NCBI GenBank assembly: GCA_018241225.1
Contig: JAFEEG010000027.1
Span: 1 to 64,000 of the forward strand
Direction of reading: 5' to 3'
Source of the DNA: Pseudomonadota bacterium
GTDB lineage: Bacteria; Pseudomonadota; Gammaproteobacteria; Burkholderiales; Burkholderiaceae_C
DNA length: 64,000 bases
Positions 39,303 through 47,235 of this stretch are shown one piece after another. The notes under the pieces were generated by a model, which did not search any database, had not been told where the DNA came from, and saw only the letters and a program-made list of their open reading frames with translations. A program made the translations under genes and the position numbers. Positions within the stretch are counted from its first letter, which is position 1; each line of letters begins with the position of its first letter.

Positions 39303-39415
39303 CTCTTCTTTCCTTCGCGGAGGGAACGCGTTTCGACGCTAGCAAAGCTGTAGGCTTCGCGCTGGCCGGCGGCGCTTTGGGCCACGCTCATGGCGAACTC
39401 GCCCGACGAGTCCAT
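39299..39415 (-). CDS. 38-residue ORF coupled to the 89-residue ORF
   Basis: ATG 39415 encodes 'MDSSGEFAMSVAQSAAGQRE' and 'AYSFASVETRSLREGKKR'. The frame is also open for eight more codons upstream to a stop, so it could be the tail of a longer lost gene. It ends in a 4-base overlap with the next ORF. Low confidence. Confidence 0.25.
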   Translation of the reverse strand: MDSSGEFAMSVAQSAAGQREAYSFASVETRSLREGKKR

Positions 39416-39439
39416 CGCCCGCGCCTGCGTGAAGGCGTC

Positions 39440-39820
39440 TCACGAGCAATCCAGCTTCCTGTAGGTCGTGGATCGCCGCATTCGCCATCAACGGACTTGC
39501 GTAGGAGCCGCACCAAGGACCGCTCAGGCTGGAAGCGGAAAAGGCCACACTGTCGTGGAGTTAAGTGAGTTGGTGATCTTCTTGAATTTCATCCCGGACT
39601 TCCGGCCCAGATCGAATTCACGGACGCGGCTCCATGCGCTCTGCCTGTTCACTACGGCATTCGGATCCACGCCCTCGGTGCGCAACTAGGGTCAGTGGTT
39701 TCCTCTGCACCGCAGCACATGTTTTGAAAAAAGCTTCAACCTACTGGCGAGCCCAGCGCTGGTTGGATTCGCAGAACTCCCCTGTCAGACCCTCTCAATG
39801 GCCTGCCCTATCATCGGGAC
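39440..39820. other. Gene-free interval
   Basis: No convincing protein on either strand. Contains moderately AT-rich patches (about 39570-39740) that may hold the promoter of the 342-residue gene that follows. Confidence 0.35.
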
Positions 39821-40849
39821 ATGATCCCCACGACCCAGCCTAACGACGGATCACACTCGGTCCGTGGCGACTACTGGCATAGCCGAGACGGCGAAGAGTG
39901 GGCCTTGGTTGAGAGGTCGATAGAGGGTTCTCCGGAGAGGCGCTGGCATGTCTATTTCTTCAGTGTGCAGCACAGAGTATTCGAGGAGCTTGATTTTGAG
40001 GCCGCCGAGCTTGCGTACCTCGCGCTGGCTCATAGAGGATTCTCGCGACACAAACAGCGCTCGCATATCGTCAGGCTACCCAAGTCACGTCAGGCGCCCC
40101 CGTGGCTGGCTCAGCGGGATCGAAGCGCCCTCATCGGTCCTTTACTCAAGCGCCTTTTGAGCAGGCTGGAAGACGCGGCTTTCTCGGAACCATCGCCGCT
40201 CCAACTGTCTACGCTCAAGGCGGCGGCCATCGACGAATGGCGCCGAGGAGCCTGGCGAATCTTCGACAAGCTGGTTCTCTTGATTCGGGCGTACAGCGGG
40301 CGCAATGAGGAGATCGTAAGAATGGCCGAGGAGCGCATCTCCAAGATCTCGATCATCTCAAGATCGTTGGAGTCGATGTCCATCAATCCGTCTTGGCTAC
40401 GTCCCCAAGTCGCGCAACTAACTTGCAATTGGCCAATCGAGAATCGCGTTCGAGTTGCCGGCGGTGGCTATAGGGCTCTGGGTGGCGGAACGGTCGATCT
40501 CTCAGTCGAGTTCAAACCGGTTTCCAAACTGCATCTTGAGCCAGTCCTTCAAATGCCGGTCCTACATGACGCGAACTTGCCCAATGAAGAAAGGTGGCTT
40601 GCACGCCTTCAGGCGCTTGAGCCGCGCAGGCCCGACTTGGAGCCATCCAAATCCTATGGCCGCCATATCGGCTGGTTCCAGATTCGGATGCCACCTTTGG
40701 ATGCCGAACACTTGGTGCGGGAGATGACGTTTTACGCAAACTGCTTCCCGGCAGCACGGCACTATCTCGTCACGATTGCGCCATGCCCATTGGCCCTCCG
40801 GGAAGAACTTGAGGGCGGCGGAATTCGCGTCATCGAGTTGCCTGATTAG
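39821..40849 (+). CDS. Cytoplasmic protein of unknown family
   Basis: A 342-residue protein without signal peptide or membrane helices. Composition is normal and the frame is clean throughout. Segments such as 'HVYFFSVQHRVFEELDFEAA' at the N-terminus and 'FYANCFPAARHYLVTIAPCP' near the end look like ordered folds. I recognise no motif. It is free-standing; GC content is slightly lower than in the metabolic operons, consistent with accessory DNA. Confidence 0.6.
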   Translation: MIPTTQPNDGSHSVRGDYWHSRDGEEWALVERSIEGSPERRWHVYFFSVQHRVFEELDFEAAELAYLALAHRGFSRHKQRSHIVRLPKSRQAPPWLAQRDRSALIGPLLKRLLSRLEDAAFSEPSPLQLSTLKAAAIDEWRRGAWRIFDKLVLLIRAYSGRNEEIVRMAEERISKISIISRSLESMSINPSWLRPQVAQLTCNWPIENRVRVAGGGYRALGGGTVDLSVEFKPVSKLHLEPVLQMPVLHDANLPNEERWLARLQALEPRRPDLEPSKSYGRHIGWFQIRMPPLDAEHLVREMTFYANCFPAARHYLVTIAPCPLALREELEGGGIRVIELPD

Positions 40850-40999
40850 GAAGTGAGTCGCCAATCATTCACTCGCCTCACCCTCGCTTCAGGTAGACGC
40901 GATGTCAGGACATGCCGGAACGAAATATTCAAAGCGTGGACAAATACATCCTAATTCCAAACCTTGCCCGAAATTCGACTGAGCTCTGAGGAGGTAATC

Positions 41000-41707
41000 A
41001 TGAACGCAACGAGCGTGTTTCTGCTTGTGGCGATTGTGGTGGTTGCTGTGGCACCAGCCAACGGAGAGACGCCGGCCATTGAGGCGAAGCAGAGCCACGC
41101 GATTGCCGGCAGCGATTCGATCCCGCCCGCGAAGCCGATCACTGATCTGTCCCTATTGCATGACAGAGTTGCTTCGGCGATTTCAGCCGCCAAAACCTAT
41201 GACGACCCACCAGTTCCTGAGTTCAAGGATGCAGCGAATGCGCGCGGCTTCATGAGGTGGCGCTCGGAGATGAGCAAACGCCTGAAACCAGCCATTCCCG
41301 ACGAGCGGCAGCGCCTGAGTTTCCTTGATGCAGTTTGGTACGAAAGCCGACGCGCAGGGCTCGACGTTTCGCTCGTCCTAGCCCTGATCGAGCGACTCTC
41401 AGCATTCAATCGGAAGTTCTATGGGCCCAAGGGAGCGATAGGCTACCTCGGCGTCCACGCCGCCTGGACGCGGCGCATTGGGGATGGTGACGACTATAAG
41501 TTGTACCACGTGGAGACGAATCTGCGTTACGGAACTAGCATCATTCGACACCTGTTGGATGACAACAAGGGCGATCTTTACTACACGATCGGGCAGTACT
41601 TGGCTGACAGCTGGCAAGTTCCAGCGAACGACCTGAGTGTCTTCCGGGGCATCGAAGAGGTGTTCGCGATTCAGAGAAAGTGGGTGTATCTCGACGCTTC
41701 AAAATAG
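41000..41707 (+). CDS. Lytic-transglycosylase-fold protein lacking the catalytic Glu
   Basis: A 235-residue exported protein (GAGGAGGT before ATG 41000; signal peptide MNATSVFLLVAIVVVAVAPA). The SLT-type domain is recognisable along its length: 'LSFLDAVWYESRRAGLDVSL', 'GPKGAIGYLGVHAAWTRRIG', 'HVETNLRYGTSIIRHLLDDN' and 'KGDLYYTIGQYLAD'. In active family members the block 'Q-V-E-S-x-F' holds the catalytic Glu and the next is 'G-Y-M-Q-V-M-P-x-W'; here they read 'E131-R-L133-S-A-F' and 'GYLGVHAAW', and 'RYNGS' is 'QYLAD'. The Glu position is Leu133. Probably a peptidoglycan-binding or regulatory pseudoenzyme. Confidence 0.72.
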   Translation: MNATSVFLLVAIVVVAVAPANGETPAIEAKQSHAIAGSDSIPPAKPITDLSLLHDRVASAISAAKTYDDPPVPEFKDAANARGFMRWRSEMSKRLKPAIPDERQRLSFLDAVWYESRRAGLDVSLVLALIERLSAFNRKFYGPKGAIGYLGVHAAWTRRIGDGDDYKLYHVETNLRYGTSIIRHLLDDNKGDLYYTIGQYLADSWQVPANDLSVFRGIEEVFAIQRKWVYLDASK

Positions 41708-42082
41708 CTGGTCAGCCCGGGAGACCGAGAGTCGACCCTTTCGAGGCGGCTTCGTTGCGCTGTCTTCGCGCCAGCGACATCCATGCGGCTTCGCGCGCGG
41801 GATTCCGGGATGCATGCGCTTCACAAGCGTTTGCCCGCTCGCTCATAGGTATTGGAGGAAGAATGTTTGCCCCGTTGGAGAGCTTGCTTTGCCGCTGTTG
41901 GCTCTCCAGCGTGACGTTTCACGGCCTGCCTACGCCGCCGCAGGAGTTGTATCCACTGTGGATCAGGCCGCGGCCAACGATCATCTCCATTTCAAGGCGC
42001 ACGATGTCCTCAAGATCGCCTTGGGCCGCGCTTGGCGGTGCACGGTGGCTCTCTTAAAGCTGCTGCTTGTGATGGCCAATGT
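41708..42082. other. Gene-free interval (375 bp)
   Basis: Open frames exist but have shadow-type composition. No RNA gene or clear terminator seen. It separates two convergent genes. Confidence 0.35.
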
Positions 42083-42508
42083 TCAGTTGGCCATTTCCGC
42101 GACGGGCTGGCCGTCCATGCACTGGTCATACTCCATCGTGTGGATCGTCCGGACTTCGCCGTGAGGTCCACGAGTCTTAATGTTGTAGCGGACACACTCG
42201 CTCCGACGCTGGTAAAGCTCATCCGGCTTGAAGTCTTTGAATGTGAATGCCTGAATGTCCGTCAGGTCGCCCTTATCCCAAACGACACCGTATGCGAGTT
42301 GGCCCTTGACCTCCTTCTGGATCGCGCAGCCGCGCTTGTCGTCGCGAGTGACGATCCAGCCCATGCCCACGCCTGGGACGTTGCAGGCGGCGGTCCACAT
42401 CTGGATGCCGCCTGGGAATTCCACTTGGAGGGAGCGGTAGTTGGGTGCCGCGTTTGCTGCCACGCCAGCAACAGTAAGGATGGCGGCGATGATGAGTGTT
42501 GAAGCCAT
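42083..42508 (-). CDS. Small exported protein with disulphide potential
   Basis: A 141-residue protein from ATG 42508 with signal peptide 'MASTLIIAAILTVAGVAANA'. The mature part has four Cys ('TAACNVPGVGMGWIVTRDDK', 'RGCAIQKEV', 'RRSECVRYNI', 'YDQCMDGQP'), which fits a periplasmic or secreted two-disulphide fold. No family recognised. It is the only minus-strand gene in the 39.8-47.2 kb block. Confidence 0.6.
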   Translation of the reverse strand: MASTLIIAAILTVAGVAANAAPNYRSLQVEFPGGIQMWTAACNVPGVGMGWIVTRDDKRGCAIQKEVKGQLAYGVVWDKGDLTDIQAFTFKDFKPDELYQRRSECVRYNIKTRGPHGEVRTIHTMEYDQCMDGQPVAEMAN

Positions 42509-42781
42509 GTGTTCGGTAGCGGAGTACGAGGGACAGGATGGCAAGGCGTGTGGCGGCTCCTTGGCTTGGCGATCTGTCGGCAATCAGGCGGAGTCTCCTT
42601 CTCCATGCGGGTCGTGAGGTATGTCACAGAGGGCGGGTCGAAGCACCTTGTCGTGCGACCCAAAAGGTCGGATAATACTTTCGTGGTGCAGTCAAATGAG
42701 CAGCGCCGAAACCCCTAGAGGATGATCCGATGAATCAAGCAACTCCTGATGCCGACTCGCGATAGGGACCATCGTGCGCAG

Positions 42782-43111
42782 ATGCGCATGACCCCTCCCA
42801 TTAACGAGTACCGCGCACCGACTCCCGCGGATCTGCAGCAGCTCAAAGAGCAATTCGGGCTCACCAGCTATGAGATGGCGCGTCTGTTTGCCGTGCAGCC
42901 AGAGCAGTGGCGCAAGCACACCGGCGGCCTGTCTCCGCGAGAGATCAGCGTGACCCGCGCATTCTTCATGGCGGCCTTCCAGGTTCTCAGCAATGAAGAG
43001 ATTGAGCGCATCGTTGCCTACATGGCCAGCTTCGGAGCCAGCTGGAACATGGATGCTGAACCGGCGCCGAGGCCCGAGCCTCGCTACCGGCAGCGCAACG
43101 AAGCCTCCTGA
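42782..43111 (+). CDS. Small helix-turn-helix protein
   Basis: A 109-residue protein. 'TPADLQQLKEQFGLTSYEMA' and 'RLFAVQPEQWRKHTGG' form an Xre-like HTH (first helix, turn, recognition helix 'VQPEQWRKHTGG'), followed by helices up to residue ~90. Similar proteins occur on plasmids and phages as DNA-binding adaptors. ATG 42782 or 42788 is the likely start. A ten-residue ORF (ATG 42730, stop TAG) sits just upstream behind GAGG and could be a leader peptide. Confidence 0.55.
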   Translation: MRMTPPINEYRAPTPADLQQLKEQFGLTSYEMARLFAVQPEQWRKHTGGLSPREISVTRAFFMAAFQVLSNEEIERIVAYMASFGASWNMDAEPAPRPEPRYRQRNEAS

Positions 43112-43129
43112 GGTTTTGGGCTTCCGAAT

Positions 43130-43146
43130 CGGAAGCGCCTTGCAAC
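43130..43146 (+). terminator. 17-bp hairpin after the HTH gene
   Basis: GCTTCCGA-A-TCGGAAGC, eight-base perfect arms, 19 bp after the HTH stop codon. No T-tract follows (GCCTTGCAAC), so it is either a weak terminator or an operator. A smaller GGGCT-TTT-AGCCC hairpin lies ~90 bp further on. Confidence 0.35.
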
Positions 43147-43282
43147 TACATCTACGTATGCACCGCAGCTGAGTGCATGCGTGGGCGATGTTGCCCCCAC
43201 CAACACGAAGCTCAAGTCGACCACCAGCGGTGGGCTTTTAGCCCCTCTTTCGGCGACCTCTTCGTGACCATCAACGGGAACC

Positions 43283-43870
43283 ATGACGATGAAACTTAGA
43301 GCCACCCTGGTCGCGGCCTGCGCCGCGCTCTTGGCCAGCCACGCAATTGCCGAAATATTTACTGCTGGAGTCGCATCATTTCAGATGGGCGCCGACTCGA
43401 AGACCGGCCAAGTCAACCGTTGCGGATTGGAGTTCAGCGTCTTCCGCGTCGTCGGCACGAACAAGAGTGACGCTGTCGTAGCTGGCGTCAACGGAAGCGT
43501 TTTCGTCAATCGTTCGGGAGTCGACAAGTTCTTCGGATCGACAAAGCTGGCCCTGCTTCGCAAGGAACCGAAAGACCAGGCATTCAAGACCTCCGCTGCT
43601 CGCACTTGGTGGCTGAAGGCACCGAGCAAGCCTGCGTTGGTTCCCTACGGTGGATCGCCGGTGCCTGCGGAAAACCATCCTTACAAACTCGCCGGTGCGG
43701 AGTATGTGGGGACTATGGAAGTCCTCGGTTCGATCATTGGGGGAGAAGAACTGAAGATCTATTACGAGCCTGCTGACGGCGGCGCACAAACTCTTTCAGC
43801 TGTCCTCGAAGTGGAAGGGGACGGAGCCAAGCAATTGGTTGCTTGCCTCCAAGAGCTGATGGCGGAGTAG
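43283..43870 (+). CDS. Exported hypothetical protein
   Basis: A 195-residue protein with signal peptide 'MTMKLRATLVAACAALLASH' (cleavage near AIAEI). The mature part is mainly beta ('GLEFSVFRVVGTNKSDAVVA', 'EYVGTMEVLGSIIGGEELKI'), with two Cys near the ends. No family recognised. It opens a run of small exported proteins on the plus strand. Confidence 0.55.
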   Translation: MTMKLRATLVAACAALLASHAIAEIFTAGVASFQMGADSKTGQVNRCGLEFSVFRVVGTNKSDAVVAGVNGSVFVNRSGVDKFFGSTKLALLRKEPKDQAFKTSAARTWWLKAPSKPALVPYGGSPVPAENHPYKLAGAEYVGTMEVLGSIIGGEELKIYYEPADGGAQTLSAVLEVEGDGAKQLVACLQELMAE

Positions 43871-44001
43871 TGAGCTTGCCGTACTCGTCCGATTCCTTGG
43901 CGCGGCGAGCAGGTCGAGCTTTCCTATGCGAGATGCGGCGCATGCCTGTGCACATGGCATGCGGGGCGATCTTGCCCTGAGTTCTTGAAGGAGTGTCCGT
44001 C

Positions 44002-44550
44002 ATGAAGAAGAACGTGGCTTGCCTCGCGCTGGCCTGCGCCGCCGCGATCCTGACAACCGCCGGTTGTGCCGCCACGAAAAGCGCGTCTAGGGCAGTTCCT
44101 CTCGCAAGCATGGAGGCGGGCGAATTCACGATCGTCCTGACCAACGACCTGTCCGATGCAACGTGCACTCGAGCCGGCAGTCTTCGAGCATGGGCGATGC
44201 AAGCAAGCCGGGTTGCGAGCACGGGGTGCTGGAAGTACCTGGGGGAGATGAAGCAGGTGGAGGTTTCCTTCAATGGCGAGGTTTTCCACTACACGCTGAC
44301 GGACTTTGGCGTAGCCGATCCTCGTGCAGTGAGACGCGCGACGATAGAGGCGGAGATGGAAGCGGAGAACCTTGCAGGGCGCGGCTGGCAATCAGCCCTT
44401 CGCGATGTTGGCGCCGGAATGAAGACTTACGCGGATTCGCAGCAAGAGAAGGCGCGCATCTATCAACAGCAGTCGCAGCGGCCCTGGAATCAACAGTTCT
44501 GCTCCGCCGTCACCAACAACTGCGCGGTCAACGTGCGAATCGTTCCTTGA
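44002..44550 (+). CDS. Small lipoprotein
   Basis: A 182-residue lipoprotein. The lipobox 'LTTAGC' follows a short hydrophobic stretch; four further Cys are in the mature part, including 'RPWNQQFCSAVTNNCAVNVR'. ATG 44002 is preceded by a purine-rich AAGGAGTG. Its stop overlaps the ATG of the next small ORF (TGATG), so translation is coupled. Function unknown; the 'Q-Q-x-F-C/CxxxxxxxC' tail resembles small entry-exclusion-like or surface lipoproteins only loosely. Confidence 0.6.
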   Translation: MKKNVACLALACAAAILTTAGCAATKSASRAVPLASMEAGEFTIVLTNDLSDATCTRAGSLRAWAMQASRVASTGCWKYLGEMKQVEVSFNGEVFHYTLTDFGVADPRAVRRATIEAEMEAENLAGRGWQSALRDVGAGMKTYADSQQEKARIYQQQSQRPWNQQFCSAVTNNCAVNVRIVP

Positions 44551-44681
44551 TGGAAGTCAACGTCCTGCCCCGCACTTCAGTCCGCAAGGAGCGCCGCCGC
44601 GGGAAGAAGCTGATCGCCATCCTCAATAGCCACGACATGGTCGCCCATGTCGCCCCGCGTCGACACAGAAAGACCGACTGA
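44550..44681 (+). CDS. 43-residue basic ORF coupled on both sides
   Basis: ATG 44550 shares its A with the lipoprotein stop and the TGA at 44679-44681 abuts the next ATG (44682). The product 'MEVNVLPRTSVRKERRRGKK' continues 'LIAILNSHDMVAHVAPRRHR' and is very basic, with no signal peptide between two exported proteins. Gap-free packing supports translation; it may be a translational coupler or a small nucleic-acid-binding peptide. Confidence 0.4.
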   Translation: MEVNVLPRTSVRKERRRGKKLIAILNSHDMVAHVAPRRHRKTD

Positions 44682-45023
44682 ATGAATACGAAAACTCTGG
44701 CCTGCATGGCCTTCGCCCTGACCTGTATGGCTGCACAAGCCGACACGGTATTCATCGCGGCCAACAAGGCCGGTGGCACCATGAACCTGACGGACAACAC
44801 GTCCAGCGACTGCCCCAAGGGCTACATGGTGTACTTCGGCACGGGCAAGGACGTGAACGACGACATCACCCGTGGCTGCTGGCGCATCATCAACGACTCG
44901 GCGCACCTTATGTTCCAGGGCGGTGGCGAGCGCATGATCCCGATGAATAACTTCGACCTGACGGCCTATGGCGACGCCAACTACGGCTCGGGTGGCAAGA
45001 AGACGCGGGGGTCGAGCCTTTGA
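44682..45023 (+). CDS. Small exported protein
   Basis: A 113-residue exported protein: signal peptide 'MNTKTLACMAFALTCMAAQA' then 'DTVFIAANKAGGTMNLTDNT', 'CPKGYMVYFGTG', 'RGCWRIINDSAHLMFQ'. Two Cys could form a disulphide. It is paired with the next gene, whose product has the same design, and their stop and start codons overlap by four bases. Confidence 0.55.
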   Translation: MNTKTLACMAFALTCMAAQADTVFIAANKAGGTMNLTDNTSSDCPKGYMVYFGTGKDVNDDITRGCWRIINDSAHLMFQGGGERMIPMNNFDLTAYGDANYGSGGKKTRGSSL

Positions 45024-45370
45024 AACGCCTCATTCTGATCGCGGCTCTCGCAGCCGCAGGCATGGCGCACGCATCGAGCGTGACACTGTACAGCACGCGG
45101 TTTCCGGTGGCGCTCACGCTCACATCGAACAAGGGCGACTGCCAGGGCAGCACCAAGGCTGGCGTGGCGACGTTCTACGGCACCCAGTCGGATGACATGT
45201 GCTGGGCCAAGGACCTACCGGGCGTTACCCTCGGCCGAACGGCAGCAATTCGACGAATTGATGCAACTCCTCTCGCGGATGTGCCCGGGGAAGTGACGCA
45301 TGACCCCCGAAATGCGTCTGGAGGCCCTGCATGGCACTCAGCGGACGCCTTGATCTGGCGGGCTTGCTGA
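45020..45370 (+). CDS. Small exported protein, probably frameshifted at the 3' end
   Basis: TTG 45020 (overlapping the previous stop) starts 'MKRLILIAALAAAGMAHASS' (signal peptide), then 'FPVALTLTSNKGDCQGSTKA' and 'YGTQSDDMCWAKDLPG'. Beyond that the other plus frame reads more naturally as 'TYRALPSAERQQFDELMQLL' 'SRMCPGK' with a stop at 45296-45298, suggesting a one-base shift near 45205-45215. It is paralogous in layout to the upstream gene ('C...Y.GT..D...CW'). Confidence 0.45.
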   Translation: MKRLILIAALAAAGMAHASSVTLYSTRFPVALTLTSNKGDCQGSTKAGVATFYGTQSDDMCWAKDLPGVTLGRTAAIRRIDATPLADVPGEVTHDPRNASGGPAWHSADALIWRAC

Positions 45371-45614
45371 AGCAGTGAGACTGCCTTCGCGTCGCATGCA
45401 TCGGGCGCCTGCGTCGTGGCCGTGGGCGTCGTGCTCAACTCACCCGAGTCGAACGCCTTCATGACGCCATCCTTGTACTTGACCAGGATTCGCTCGGTCA
45501 CGGGGTGACGGCCACGCGTCGTCCTCGGAGAGCAGTCATGCCCGCCGGGAACCGCGAATCAAATCAGCACTAAACGCAATGCGGCGTGAAGAGCAGCGTT
45601 CACGGAGCAACGAA

Positions 45615-46430
45615 ATGCCAGCCAACTATTTCGCCAATCAAGGCTCGTCGATCGAGATTCTTCGCGAGCAGAGTTATCTGTTCACAACTTCGAGGTATCG
45701 CGACGGGAAGTTTTCACCCAACTTTCAAGTGCTGGGTGACATGCCAGTCGGCGCCAAGATCGTGATTAACGACGGCGGACTGGTGGGAATCGCGACCGTG
45801 CGCCGGCACACGGACAACGCGCCCATGGCAGAGGACTTCGCCAAGTTGACCAACGCTTGGGATGCCAAGCATGGCGTTCGCGACAACTTCTGGAAGGCGG
45901 GCACGCTCGGCCTTCGTGTGGACGTTGACTACGAAGAGTTCGGCACGAAGATTCGGTACCAGGAACACTTGGACAGGCTCGTCGCGGCGCAGAACAAGTC
46001 CCACACTAAGCGCCAGCCCTTCAACGACTCGAGCGCAAACCACGGCACGTTCTACAGCCTGACGCCTGAAGTGGCACAGGTCATAGCTGACATCCTCTAT
46101 GAGCGAACTGGCAACCGCCATCTGCCGGACTCGGTTCTTGGAGGCTGGAGCGCGAGCGGGCGCCCAGAGGTCAGCGTGCCCTCCAACGCGCACGACGGCC
46201 CCTATGTACCCAAGTTCGCCCCGCGGGAGCAGCGCCTACAACAAAGCGCCTTCCGGGACCTGATGATGCAGGTGTGGAATGGCACGTGCCCGGTGACTAG
46301 AACAACGATGTCCGAGCTCCTTGAGGCGGCGCACTTCGAGGACTGGCGAGAGCACAACGACGCGGCCGCCGGTATGCTGCTCGACACGCGCATCCACGCC
46401 GCGGTGGATGCCGGCATCATCAAGATATAG
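45615..46430 (+). CDS. HNH-endonuclease-domain protein
   Basis: A 271-residue cytosolic protein. ATG 45615 has GGAG seven bases upstream and is preferred over ATG 45579. The first ~200 residues are of unknown fold ('YLFTTSRYRDGKFSPNFQVL' onward). The C-terminal ~65 residues are an HNH_2-type nuclease (PF13391-like): 'FRDLMMQVWNGTCPVTRTTM', 'SELLEAAHFEDWREHNDAAA', 'GMLLDTRIHAAVDAGIIKI' with the H-N-H residues. In this family the N-terminal part usually recognises DNA in restriction or anti-phage nucleases. The domain is slightly short at its end. Confidence 0.7.
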   Translation: MPANYFANQGSSIEILREQSYLFTTSRYRDGKFSPNFQVLGDMPVGAKIVINDGGLVGIATVRRHTDNAPMAEDFAKLTNAWDAKHGVRDNFWKAGTLGLRVDVDYEEFGTKIRYQEHLDRLVAAQNKSHTKRQPFNDSSANHGTFYSLTPEVAQVIADILYERTGNRHLPDSVLGGWSASGRPEVSVPSNAHDGPYVPKFAPREQRLQQSAFRDLMMQVWNGTCPVTRTTMSELLEAAHFEDWREHNDAAAGMLLDTRIHAAVDAGIIKI

Positions 46431-46457
46431 CCCAACGCGCAATTCACTCGGTGGACG

Positions 46458-46580
46458 GTGACGGTAGTGAAGAAAGGCGACAAACAGTTTGAGCAGCAGG
46501 GCCTGCACGGCCTGTCCTTTGCCAATCCACCGGCAGCGCGCGAGGCTGCGCAGCACCGCGTGAACAAGGACGCGCAATGA
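46458..46580 (+). CDS. 40-residue ORF between the nucleases
   Basis: In frame with, and 27 bases after, the HNH stop. GTG 46458 (or 46467) opens '...VVKKGDKQFEQQGLHGLSFA' 'NPPAAREAAQHRVNKDAQ'. Its TGA overlaps the next ATG (ATGA). It could be a small separate protein or the former C-terminus of the HNH protein cut off by a nonsense mutation at 46428. Confidence 0.35.
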   Translation: MTVVKKGDKQFEQQGLHGLSFANPPAAREAAQHRVNKDAQ

Positions 46581-46738
46581 ACAACGAGCGATTGCTCACT
46601 GAGCCCATCTTCGAGGACACGACGCAGGTCGAGGGGCCGGTGAAGGTGCCAATCTACGAGGAGATTGGCACGTGCCTCGAGCGCGGGATTGAGGACACGC
46701 AGGCCCTCAAGGGTCGCTACGCGGCCTGTAGGTGGTAG
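46577..46738 (+). CDS. 53-residue acidic ORF before the thermonuclease
   Basis: ATG 46577 overlaps the previous stop by four bases. The product 'MNNERLLTEPIFEDTTQVEG' 'PVKVPIYEEIGTCLERGIED' is strongly acidic in its first part, and ends six bases before the thermonuclease GTG. Small acidic proteins next to nucleases can be inhibitors; that is only an idea here. Confidence 0.4.
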   Translation: MNNERLLTEPIFEDTTQVEGPVKVPIYEEIGTCLERGIEDTQALKGRYAACRW

Positions 46739-46743
46739 CGACG

Positions 46744-47235
46744 GTGAGAGGAATCGTCGCAATCATCAGCCTAGTGCTGACCTTTGTAGCTCACGCAGGG
46801 AACTTCGCCGGCCGCGTCGTGAAGGTAACGGATGGCGACACCATCGTCGTTCTCGATGCTCAACTGCAGCAGCACAAGATCCGCCTGGCCGGCATCGATG
46901 CTCCGGAGAATGCCCAGGACTTCGGCACCCGATCGCGCATAAACCTCGCGGGCATGGTGGCCGGCCGCACGGTGACGGTAGAAACGAGCAAGGTCGACCG
47001 CTACGGCCGTTTGGTGGGCGTTGTGGTTGTAAACGGTAAGGACGCCAACCTGGCCCAGGTTCAGCAAGGCATGGCTTGGTGGTACCGCGCTTATGCGCGA
47101 GAGCAGAGCCCAGCAGACCGGGCCGCGTACTCGCATGCCGAAGAGATCGCACGGACCGAGCGCCGGGGATTGTGGGCTATGCCTGCGCCTGTGGCGCCGT
47201 GGGATTGGCGGCGCAGCGTGCGGAAGGCACAGTGA
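46744..47235 (+). CDS. Exported thermonuclease (SNase family)
   Basis: A 163-residue staphylococcal-nuclease homologue. From GTG 46744 the product starts with a signal peptide ('MRGIVAIISLVLTFVAHAG'); GTG 46732 is an alternative. The OB-fold and catalytic residues are present: 'VVKVTDGDTIVVLD', 'HKIRLAGIDAPENAQDFG' (first Arg, Asp, Glu) and 'TVETSKVDRYGRLVGVVVVN' (second Arg). It should cut DNA and RNA with Ca2+ in the periplasm or outside. Plasmids often carry such nucleases. Fourth gene of the HNH operon. Confidence 0.85.
   Translation: MRGIVAIISLVLTFVAHAGNFAGRVVKVTDGDTIVVLDAQLQQHKIRLAGIDAPENAQDFGTRSRINLAGMVAGRTVTVETSKVDRYGRLVGVVVVNGKDANLAQVQQGMAWWYRAYAREQSPADRAAYSHAEEIARTERRGLWAMPAPVAPWDWRRSVRKAQ

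Noticed and set aside
43230..43246. GGGCT-TTT-AGCCC mini hairpin
   Set aside because: Five-base arms are expected by chance in a region of this length; not listed as a terminator by itself.
45175..45501. Minus-strand frame of 108 residues starting 'MTERILVKYKDGVMKAFDSG'
   Set aside because: The first half is protein-like, but it overlaps the 3' part of a plus-strand exported-protein gene and its second half is Arg/Ser-rich; not enough to call either way, so left out.
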